From positions 1 through 5,065 of the forward strand of contig JAADDN010000185.1 in assembly GCA_013153895.1 (NCBI GenBank): DNA of 5,065 nucleotides, given 5' to 3'. How positions within the stretch are numbered: the first letter of the stretch is position 1; every line of letters starts with the position of its first letter. Position numbers and translations under genes: made by a program. Shown in pieces: positions 1 through 4,717 of this stretch. A model generated the notes under the pieces. The model searched no databases. It was not told where the DNA came from and saw only the letters and a list, made by a program, of their open reading frames with translations. Source of the stretch: Thermoproteota archaeon (GTDB lineage: Archaea; Thermoproteota; Thermoprotei; Thermoproteales; Thermocladiaceae).

Positions 1-151
1 CTCTTACTGATACTATTAGAGCATTCTTGAAAAGATAAGCTGTCACAGATATCTTACCTTCAGGTACAAAACTAAATACTAGACTTACAACTACTACTGC
101 AAGTGCCAGAGTTATTAATCCTGATATTATACACCAGACTAGCTGCTCCAT
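1..151 (-). CDS. Partial pilin-like membrane protein (third gene of the pilin operon, 3' end outside window)
   Basis: The frame opens with ATG at 151-149 and runs without a stop to the left edge, giving the first 50 residues. They begin MEQLVWCIISGLITLALAVV, and residues 5-28 form one hydrophobic helix with almost no charged leader. The start lies one base after the stop of the upstream gene, the same spacing as between the two genes before it, which strongly supports co-transcription and translational coupling. The N-terminal helix and the company of a clear prepilin suggest a minor pilin or pilin-like subunit anchored in the membrane and facing outward. No prepilin peptidase site is obvious, so it may instead be a non-processed accessory membrane protein. 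The rest of the protein is not visible, and the family is inferred mostly from context. Confidence 0.6.
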   Translation of the reverse strand, partial: MEQLVWCIISGLITLALAVVVVSLVFSFVPEGKISVTAYLFKNALIVSVR

Positions 152-168
152 ATTAGCTCTCAGCTAAT
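152..168. repeat. Perfect palindrome at a stop/start junction
   Basis: The plus strand reads ATTAGCT-CTC-AGCTAAT, with 7-bp perfect arms and a 3-base centre. In the minus-strand mRNA it covers the last codons and the stop of the second pilin-like gene and ends directly against the next ATG at 151. It could fold into a small hairpin that tunes re-initiation, though an AU-rich 7-bp stem would be weak at high temperature. Confidence 0.5.
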
Positions 169-560
169 GGTGCAGGAGCATATGCTAGGTTCACTGTAGC
201 TACTACATATTTACAAACTTTGAAATCGAGACTACATATCTCTACTAGAGCCTTTATGCTTCTTATATGTATTCTCGTGGCTTGTCCCGGATATAGAACT
301 ATATGATATCTCTTGTACTTTACTCCATCATATATCATAGATATTACAAATGGTATCTTGCCAGTATTGTTTATTATAAGCTCGTTAATATGAACTTCAT
401 AATAATCAAACTGTATATTCCATACATAAGCGTTCATGAGATATACTTCACGCACTATCCTCACAGTATCTGCCATCTGTACAATATTATAACAGGATAT
501 CGACATTGCTGCTATAAGTATCATACATATAATTATTATAGATATCACTTCAGACAACAT
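153..560 (-). CDS. Pilin-like secreted protein with N-terminal hydrophobic helix and beta-rich head
   Basis: This 135-residue protein has a hydrophobic helix at residues 4-26 directly after the start, without the basic leader of its upstream neighbour. The rest looks beta-rich. Residues 58-100 alternate hydrophobic strands with an NNTGK turn and an LYPGQ turn, a pattern common in the beta-sandwich heads of archaeal pilins and archaellins. Cysteines at 12, 23, 109 and 116 could allow a disulfide near the C-terminus (C109-C116). The ATG follows the stop of the preceding gene by one base (TAAAATG), and a weak Shine-Dalgarno-like GGGGT sits just before that stop, so translation is probably coupled. 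It is likely a minor pilin or pilus accessory subunit at the cell surface. The pilin assignment rests on architecture and neighbours, since no signature motif proves it. Confidence 0.72.
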   Translation of the reverse strand: MLSEVISIIIICMILIAAMSISCYNIVQMADTVRIVREVYLMNAYVWNIQFDYYEVHINELIINNTGKIPFVISMIYDGVKYKRYHIVLYPGQATRIHIRSIKALVEICSLDFKVCKYVVATVNLAYAPAPLAES

Positions 561-561
561 T

Positions 562-930
562 TTAACCCCACGCTATAGGAACTGAAGGATAATATGCAAA
601 GAGCACGTTAGTATCATTACACCCCATATAGTACACGCCGTGTATATACGTTGGCGTATAAAATGGAAACCATATAGTCGTGTTCAGATAAGAATATTCA
701 ACACAGCAGTGAAAGCATACTACAAATCGCTGAGAATCCTCCTTAATTCTATGTAACATCACTAACTTAATAAGATAGTTCTCATCTCTACCCTGTTTAA
801 AATACATAAACTTCATACATTCAGTAATAACATAGCTAAATAATGCTAACAATAGTGTAATCTGTAACAGTATTATTATACTAAGCGCTCCACTGATACC
901 TCTCCTATTCCTCTTCCTTATCTGACCCAT
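562..930 (-). CDS. Type IV prepilin-like protein with class III signal peptide
   Basis: This 122-residue protein starts with a basic leader (RKRNRRG, residues 5-11) followed at once by a hydrophobic helix (residues 12-36, ISGALSIIILL onward). This is the archaeal class III signal peptide recognised by prepilin peptidases of the PibD/EppA type. Cleavage is expected after G11, leaving a mature protein of about 111 residues that assembles through its N-terminal helix. The glutamate often found at +5 of bacterial pilins is absent, which is common in crenarchaeal pilins. The short head is aromatic-rich and has cysteines at 72, 75, 76 and 104. It is first in a three-gene minus-strand unit and divergent from the platform genes. 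A TATA box about 27 bp before the ATG points to a leaderless mRNA. The pilus type (adhesive, UV-inducible or other) cannot be told. Confidence 0.8.
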   Translation of the reverse strand: MGQIRKRNRRGISGALSIIILLQITLLLALFSYVITECMKFMYFKQGRDENYLIKLVMLHRIKEDSQRFVVCFHCCVEYSYLNTTIWFPFYTPTYIHGVYYMGCNDTNVLFAYYPSVPIAWG

Positions 931-953
931 GTATCAAAAAAGTTTTAAACAAC

Positions 954-962
954 CTATAAAGC
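954..962 (-). promoter_or_regulatory. TATA box for the pilin operon
   Basis: On the minus strand the sequence reads GCTTTATAG, centred about 27 bp before the ATG at 930. That is the usual distance from an archaeal TATA box to a transcription start, so the mRNA probably begins at or next to the start codon (leaderless). There is no Shine-Dalgarno sequence in front of the ATG, which agrees. The call is by position and sequence only. Confidence 0.55.
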
Positions 963-992
963 ATTCTTATTGGGAGCATATGATTAGAATGA

Positions 993-1000
993 TATATTAA
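993..1000 (+). promoter_or_regulatory. TATA box for the platform-protein gene
   Basis: The plus strand carries TATATTAA, centred about 25 bp before the overlapping ATG (1020) and GTG (1022) codons. Transcription is predicted to start at about 1020-1022, giving a leaderless message. It lies about 40 bp from the opposite-facing TATA box of the pilin operon, so the two promoters share one short divergent control region. Confidence 0.5.
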
Positions 1001-1021
1001 AGAAAAGCATATCAAAAACAT

Positions 1022-1642
1022 GTGTCACAGCTCAGAAAGCTCATAAACATGTTAATATATATCCTTCTAGCACCAATACTAGGTCACGAAGAGGCTTGTC
1101 GTATAATAGCTGAGGAAGGTTCTAAAGAAGATAAAATATTTATCAACATATTAAGGAAATTAAAAGCAAGAGGTATAATAAGTCCAAAAACAATAGAAGA
1201 GGAATTATTAACAATATCTAAAAACTTTGAACTATCAGGAGTAGACTCGACAGTATATTTCGAATATCTTCAAATGAAAGTTACAGAACATCTTACATCA
1301 TTAAAGAAGAGATATAGTGACATGTTGTCAGCAATTCTTACAGGTGTAATAGGAATATTCATGTTCTCAATAATATTATCATTATTTACAACATCTATAA
1401 TATCTAGATTCATAGTTCTCTTAATACCTCTAGCATTTATATTAAATATTCACCTAAATCAGATAGAGATCGTACAGTATAACTATAGGATTCCAACTCT
1501 AATAGCTACCTTATGTACAATACTAATGCTTATTGTTCTTCATTACATACTTAATATCAATATTTTCAGTATAACTATGATTGAAATCTTAGTTCTAACA
1601 TTTTCAATTTCCTTTGCAGTATTTACGTACCTCAGTTTCTAA
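1022..1642 (+). CDS. TadC/FlaJ-like pilus platform protein, N-terminal half
   Basis: This 206-residue protein has a helical, mostly charged N-terminal part (residues 20-100) followed by four predicted membrane helices (about 102-123, 127-146, 157-178 and 181-203). A cytoplasmic helical domain followed by paired membrane helices is the layout of the GspF/TadC/FlaJ platform family, which sits in the inner membrane and couples the assembly ATPase to pilin insertion. Archaeal members usually carry two such repeats in one chain; here only the first is present and the second lies in the next gene. The start is GTG at 1022; an in-frame ATG at 1049 (residue 10) is the alternative. The in-frame stop upstream (998-1000) rules out a longer form. 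The divergent prepilin operon supports the assignment, although sequence motifs in this family are weak. Confidence 0.6.
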   Translation: MSQLRKLINMLIYILLAPILGHEEACRIIAEEGSKEDKIFINILRKLKARGIISPKTIEEELLTISKNFELSGVDSTVYFEYLQMKVTEHLTSLKKRYSDMLSAILTGVIGIFMFSIILSLFTTSIISRFIVLLIPLAFILNIHLNQIEIVQYNYRIPTLIATLCTILMLIVLHYILNINIFSITMIEILVLTFSISFAVFTYLSF

Positions 1643-1644
1643 AA

Positions 1645-1653
1645 TTTATAAAT
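1645..1653 (+). promoter_or_regulatory. Possible TATA box between the two platform halves
   Basis: TTTATAAAT follows directly after the first platform gene's stop and is a good match to an archaeal TATA box. A start about 25 bp downstream would leave a leader of roughly 23 nt before the ATG at 1699. If the two halves are really one frameshifted gene, this match would be accidental AT-rich coding sequence. Confidence 0.35.
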
Positions 1654-1698
1654 CTTATATTAAACATTAATAATAGAGTTATAAGACCTATACATGAA

Positions 1699-2172
1699 AT
1701 GTTATGGGATCCTATGAAAGTTAATATTAAGGGGGATACATTAATAGAGAGGGAGATTCAGAGACTTATTAAGCTAGGTAAGAGCATATGTTCACCATGG
1801 TTTATTAGTAGAGTTAGTAGATTAGTAGACTCACTACTAGATCTTATAAAAAGTTCTATAAGAAGTAGCATTCTCTACGGGATATTCATACCTGTAGGAT
1901 TTTTCTTAGTAATGAACGCATTATCAATATTTAGCACGTTATCACCATCGTTTAATAATATATCGCTACTAAATAATATGCACAATCTCTACAATATTCC
2001 TATAATGTTATCATTTATCAGTCTCTGTAGTCGTACTCAGTTAAAGATATTTCAATTAGTAGGTGCTATCGTTACTAGTATAGTCACAGGTAAGACTATT
2101 CACAGTATAGGACTAGGTATAAGTCTGATTCCTCTCATGCTGCTTGCATGTAAAGTTATTACTGGATTATAG
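1699..2172 (+). CDS. TadC/FlaJ-like pilus platform protein, C-terminal half
   Basis: This 157-residue protein begins with about 55 mostly helical, charged residues. Membrane segments follow at about 58-81 (with a proline-containing GIFIPVGFFLVMN stretch), 97-113 and 117-155. A cytoplasmic helical part followed by a proline-containing membrane helix resembles the second repeat of FlaJ/TadC platform proteins. Its frame has no stop back to 1585, inside the preceding gene, but no ATG, GTG or TTG before 1699. An in-frame ATG at 1714 (residue 6) is an alternative start, with GGGATC just before it as a weak Shine-Dalgarno candidate. It most likely works with the preceding product as one platform in the cytoplasmic membrane. 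It could be a functional split gene or the tail of a gene broken by a single indel. The family call leans on topology and context. Confidence 0.5.
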   Translation: MLWDPMKVNIKGDTLIEREIQRLIKLGKSICSPWFISRVSRLVDSLLDLIKSSIRSSILYGIFIPVGFFLVMNALSIFSTLSPSFNNISLLNNMHNLYNIPIMLSFISLCSRTQLKIFQLVGAIVTSIVTGKTIHSIGLGISLIPLMLLACKVITGL

Positions 2173-2178
2173 AGAAAT

Positions 2179-2186
2179 CTTTAAAA
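2179..2186 (+). promoter_or_regulatory. Box A (TATA) promoter of tRNA-Cys
   Basis: CTTTAAAA lies 30-38 bp before the mature tRNA 5' end. A transcript start about 25 bp downstream of its centre would leave an 8- to 10-nt leader for RNase P removal. It begins only seven bases after the stop of the platform gene. Confidence 0.5.
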
Positions 2187-2216
2187 TGAGTACAAGTATC
2201 TCCTAACTTCGAGAAA

Positions 2217-2294
2217 GCCGGGGTGGCCGAGCGGTCTAAGGCGGCGGGCTGCAGACCCGTTATTTCCCGGGTTCGAATCCCGGCCCCGGCTCCA
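2217..2294 (+). tRNA. tRNA-Cys (anticodon GCA), CCA encoded
   Basis: All arms fold. The 7-bp acceptor stem is GCCGGGG (2217-2223) with CCCCGGC (2284-2290). The D stem is GCC (2226-2228) with GGC (2240-2242). The anticodon stem is 2244-2248 with 2256-2260, including one G-U pair. Loop 2249-2255 reads CTGCAGA, placing anticodon GCA at 2251-2253. The variable loop TATTTC is 6 nt. The T stem is CCGGG (2267-2271) with CCCGG (2279-2283), with loop TTCGAAT. The unpaired base before CCA is T (2291), the U73 discriminator typical of tRNA-Cys, which independently supports the identity. No intron is present. The high GC content in an AT-rich window fits a hyperthermophile. An opposite-strand gene ends inside its 3' half. 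Confidence 0.95.
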
Positions 2295-2601
2295 CGATGC
2301 TAGTAATTCTCTCATAGAGTATCACTGCGCCGACGTGTGTGCAAGGTCTTCTTCTACTACTCCATGAATGTATGTAGCATGTGCATATGTAGTTTCCATC
2401 TTTATTATATACTTCATAGTGTTGATATTTGTCTCCTAGTTCTGGTACTCCTCTTACTATCCATAGTTTTCCAGGTACTATTCTACTTACAGTGTTTAAC
2501 AGTACTCTCTTTATGATTCTTCTTTTCCAGGTTTCTGATTTTCCGTATTGTTTTGTTAATTCTTCTGCAATTTTCTCTAGAAGCTTTCTTTCTATTCTCA
2601 C
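2260..2601 (-). CDS. Small SWIM zinc-finger protein, 3' end antisense to tRNA-Cys
   Basis: This 113-residue basic protein carries the CxCx(n)CxH SWIM signature: C73, C75, C87 and H89, with 11 residues between the pairs. A basic SSRRRP stretch lies just before C87. Zinc is expected to bind these four residues; SWIM domains are known to bind DNA or proteins. Residues 1-40 are basic and helical. It lies 25 bp after the TGT-like gene on the same strand, so the two probably form one unit. The start is GTG at 2601, without a clear Shine-Dalgarno sequence. The last ten or so residues (EPGPGFEPGK) are simply the antisense of the tRNA T arm and acceptor stem, so the tail is unlikely to be functional. 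Stand-alone small SWIM proteins are known in archaea. A partnership with the neighbouring TGT-like enzyme is inference. Confidence 0.8.
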   Translation of the reverse strand: MRIERKLLEKIAEELTKQYGKSETWKRRIIKRVLLNTVSRIVPGKLWIVRGVPELGDKYQHYEVYNKDGNYICTCYIHSWSSRRRPCTHVGAVILYERITSIVEPGPGFEPGK

Positions 2602-2626
2602 TTAGGTTTTACTAGTAATTGAAGGA

Positions 2627-3598
2627 TTAATATGTGTTTTCTTTGATTATCTTTGAGATCATGTTGTATATCTTCTCAAATGTTCGTGATCTTGGTCTTT
2701 CTCTGCTTCTCATTATGACGTAAGCATTTACTAATGCTCTATATTCAAAACTTGTGTATATACTTTCGAACCTATGTATTAGTGGGAATCCTGTGATTAA
2801 TAGAAATCTCTTAAGTTCTTCTATGTCTCTCTCTGTTGCTTTTCTCTTTCCGAAATTTATTTTTCTGTTAGTTACATGTATCTCTCCTCCTCCTGGTAAA
2901 ACTACCTTACCATACGCTGCTTTGACTCTCCAGGTTGATGAGTCTGTTGAGTCTACTCCAACTAGCTCTAGTATAGGTACGACTACTGGACTTCCAAGTC
3001 CAAGTACGTGTATCTTGAAGTCGTAGTCTCTAGAAAGTTCTTTGAGTTTAAGTAAGAATCTCATAGCTTTCTCTCTAGTGTTTCCTCTAGCTCCTCTTAC
3101 TATGAGCACGTATGGTACTAGTGCTCCGACGGCAATTATGTTACAGGAATAGTCTATGTACATTTTTAAGAATTTGAACACCAAGTCCTCATTATGATGA
3201 TAGTGTAATACAGGTATAACTTTATCACCAAGCTTAGACCTGAGATAGATAAAGTTCTTAAAACTCATATACATCTTCCTCTCAGCTTCTTCATTAGTAT
3301 CTGTTGGTGATGGTGGATAATCAAGATTTAGATAATATTCAGCATCTTCAAACGTGGAATATACTTGACATATCTTATCTATATTCGGCATCATGTTATG
3401 TCTTAAGAACTGGTAACCTCCACTATCAATCCATATACTATAGTTAGCATCTGCTTGAACTATCTCGTGAGCAGTAGAATATTTCCGATGGAGGTTCCTC
3501 ATATATAGCTCATATGCATTAATCATTATACCATCTACATCATAATGATGCCAAGGTCTAGGTACACCATTAGCAGGACTTCCAAGTATAACTTTCAC
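2627..3598 (-). CDS. TGT-superfamily (archaeosine/DpdA-like) base transglycosylase, lacks zinc site
   Basis: This 323-residue protein belongs to the tRNA-guanine transglycosylase TIM-barrel superfamily, whose members swap guanine for a 7-deazaguanine base in tRNA or, in DpdA proteins, DNA. Motifs in order: IDSGGYQF at 57-64 (DSGG(F/Y)Q, with D58 as the catalytic acid/base); LDYPPSPTD at 92-100 (compare archaeal LDIPTPPD); AVGALVPY at 156-163 (base-recognition GG.VP loop); HVLGLGSP at 197-204; and GVDSTDSS at 214-221, where D219 aligns with the nucleophile of archaeal TGT (DLFDSA). The CxCxxC...H zinc site that normally follows is missing, and there is no PUA domain, so this is not the standard archaeal TgtA. 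A DpdA-like or specialised tRNA role are the two options. The start is GTG at 3598, with a TATA box 26 bp upstream, so the mRNA is probably leaderless. Confidence 0.75.
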   Translation of the reverse strand: MKVILGSPANGVPRPWHHYDVDGIMINAYELYMRNLHRKYSTAHEIVQADANYSIWIDSGGYQFLRHNMMPNIDKICQVYSTFEDAEYYLNLDYPPSPTDTNEEAERKMYMSFKNFIYLRSKLGDKVIPVLHYHHNEDLVFKFLKMYIDYSCNIIAVGALVPYVLIVRGARGNTREKAMRFLLKLKELSRDYDFKIHVLGLGSPVVVPILELVGVDSTDSSTWRVKAAYGKVVLPGGGEIHVTNRKINFGKRKATERDIEELKRFLLITGFPLIHRFESIYTSFEYRALVNAYVIMRSRERPRSRTFEKIYNMISKIIKENTY

Positions 3599-3618
3599 TT
3601 ATCTTATATTACACGATA

Positions 3619-3628
3619 GGTTTAAAAG
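3619..3628 (-). promoter_or_regulatory. TATA box for the TGT-like/SWIM unit
   Basis: On the minus strand CTTTTAAACC is centred about 26 bp before the GTG at 3598. The predicted transcript starts at that codon with no leader, and there is no Shine-Dalgarno sequence, which agrees. Its TTTAAA core is palindromic, so it could also act weakly toward the right. Confidence 0.5.
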
Positions 3629-3637
3629 TAAGACCTG

Positions 3638-3654
3638 TCACTCAAGGTGAGTGA
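3638..3654. repeat. Short inverted repeat in divergent intergenic region
   Basis: TCACTC and GAGTGA form perfect 6-bp arms around the 5-base centre AAGGT. It lies just outside the TATA box of the TGT-like gene and upstream of that of the rightward gene, a suitable place for a regulator site. Such a short repeat can occur by chance. Confidence 0.25.
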
Positions 3655-3669
3655 AGTTGAAGAATAACC

Positions 3670-3677
3670 TTAATAAA
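3670..3677 (+). promoter_or_regulatory. TATA box for the extracytoplasmic glycoprotein gene
   Basis: TTAATAAA is centred about 30 bp before the ATG at 3704. A start near 3698-3703 would give a leader of only a few bases, fitting the absence of a Shine-Dalgarno sequence next to the ATG. The TTTAAAA at 3621-3627 is a second, weaker option that would give a leader of about 50 nt. Confidence 0.4.
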
Positions 3678-3703
3678 GGTCGCGAGATCGTGAGAGAGAC
3701 ATA

Positions 3704-4717
3704 ATGTCAGCAAGAAAGAAAAAGAAGAGCTTCCTAATAATTGCTCTAGTAGCAATAATAATAGCAGAGGCAGGATACATTCTCGCATCATTTGGACTAT
3801 TCTCACTTAGCAGACCAAGACAGAGAGTTAAGACACTTGACGCATATATAGACATCATCTGTAGACTTGCTGGAGGAACAAAAGACATATGTGAAGGTAC
3901 CGTATTTCGCACATTATCAAGCTATCCTAACTACGATAAGATTGCTATAAGAGTGATAGATCTACATTATGCTAAGAACACGACATTACTGAGAGACGAA
4001 GCTCTCTACTTACTGAAGATAGCGAAACCTCTAGTAGACATATTCTATACACCAACTAGCAATATTACGAGATTAATGAGCAACATAATAGAGAGCATAA
4101 ACAAGTCGTTAGACTGGAAGCTCAACACTCTAGAATATAATGTATATACAATATCCTATCCAAAATTGTTCGCAATAGCATTAATATGGTCATCAATGTT
4201 TCCAAAAAGGATATATAGCATAAATATGAAATACATAGAGCTTAAAGGAACAAACGTATCACTAGTAATAAGAGGAGAAAACTCTACAAAACCTAGAACA
4301 ATAATACTAATCTCACAAGCAAACTTAACATTCAACATAAATGTTGAGAGTAAGAACATTGTTAAGTTCCTAAATAACAATCTTAACATATCTGCATCAG
4401 AACTATTCAAGTATGGTAATAAGACTAGAAGAACTTTAATGTATGTAGCATACTTTCCAATAAATGTGAAAGGTAACGTAGTAACTCTCAACATAGTTGC
4501 AATGTACCTAGTGAATAAGTCCTCAACAATAATGAGATTGTCATTATACTCACCATATCTAAACAATACATCAATAGAGTACACACTCTACAACCTTACG
4601 ACACCTCTAGTCATAATTGGTGATAAGACTGCAGGAACATTAAACTGCTTAATAGTCAATTATAGAAATCTTACAGAGCTTAAAGAACTAGTAACTAGAT
4701 GTTTGAGACAATCTTAG
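3704..4717 (+). CDS. Membrane-anchored extracytoplasmic protein, sequon-rich, unknown function
   Basis: I do not recognise this 337-residue protein. It begins with a basic cluster (ARKKKK, residues 3-8) and one hydrophobic helix (10-33), a signal anchor that puts the rest outside the cell. The outer part has 13 Asn-X-Ser/Thr sequons (N92, 120, 133, 184, 193, 207, 228, 239, 271, 287, 288, 297, 322), far more than a cytoplasmic protein would need, suggesting heavy N-glycosylation. Four cysteines lie in two pairs near the ends of the outer domain (C53 with C63, C315 with C333), suggesting disulfides. Residues 70-140 look helical, and the remainder looks beta-rich from about 175. It is divergent from the TGT-like gene and its 3' end overlaps the converging kinase gene. 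A surface, substrate-binding or envelope role is plausible, but none can be named. Confidence 0.8.
   Translation: MSARKKKKSFLIIALVAIIIAEAGYILASFGLFSLSRPRQRVKTLDAYIDIICRLAGGTKDICEGTVFRTLSSYPNYDKIAIRVIDLHYAKNTTLLRDEALYLLKIAKPLVDIFYTPTSNITRLMSNIIESINKSLDWKLNTLEYNVYTISYPKLFAIALIWSSMFPKRIYSINMKYIELKGTNVSLVIRGENSTKPRTIILISQANLTFNINVESKNIVKFLNNNLNISASELFKYGNKTRRTLMYVAYFPINVKGNVVTLNIVAMYLVNKSSTIMRLSLYSPYLNNTSIEYTLYNLTTPLVIIGDKTAGTLNCLIVNYRNLTELKELVTRCLRQS

Noticed and set aside
303..578. Plus-strand open frame of 91 codons over the second pilin-like gene
   Set aside because: It is antisense to a well-supported operon gene, its product is Tyr/His/Ile-rich low-complexity sequence, and it has no promoter or ribosome site.
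1600..1645. Programmed -1 ribosomal frameshift joining the two platform halves
   Set aside because: No X-XXY-YYZ slippery heptamer is visible in the overlap and no stable downstream structure stands out, so a split gene or indel is more likely.
2217..2294. Leucine or serine tRNA identity suggested by the GCCGAGCGGTCTAAGGC D arm
   Set aside because: The variable loop is only 6 nt with no long arm, the anticodon loop gives GCA, and U73 fits cysteine.
2754..3026. Plus-strand open frame inside the TGT-like gene
   Set aside because: It lies antisense to conserved TGT motifs on the other strand, and its serine/proline-rich product reflects the complementary codons.
2260..3703. Complete integrated element with both attachment sites
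   Set aside because: The tRNA-Cys 3' half occurs only once in the window and no integrase gene is present, so only a possible one-sided junction can be noted.
3670..3912. Minus-strand open frame over the start of the glycoprotein gene
   Set aside because: It is a shadow of the signal anchor on the opposite strand and has no promoter context.
4156..4584. Minus-strand open frame of 142 codons inside the glycoprotein gene
   Set aside because: It is contained entirely within a gene with clear signal anchor and sequon pattern; it is hydrophobic only because it is complementary to AT-rich codons.
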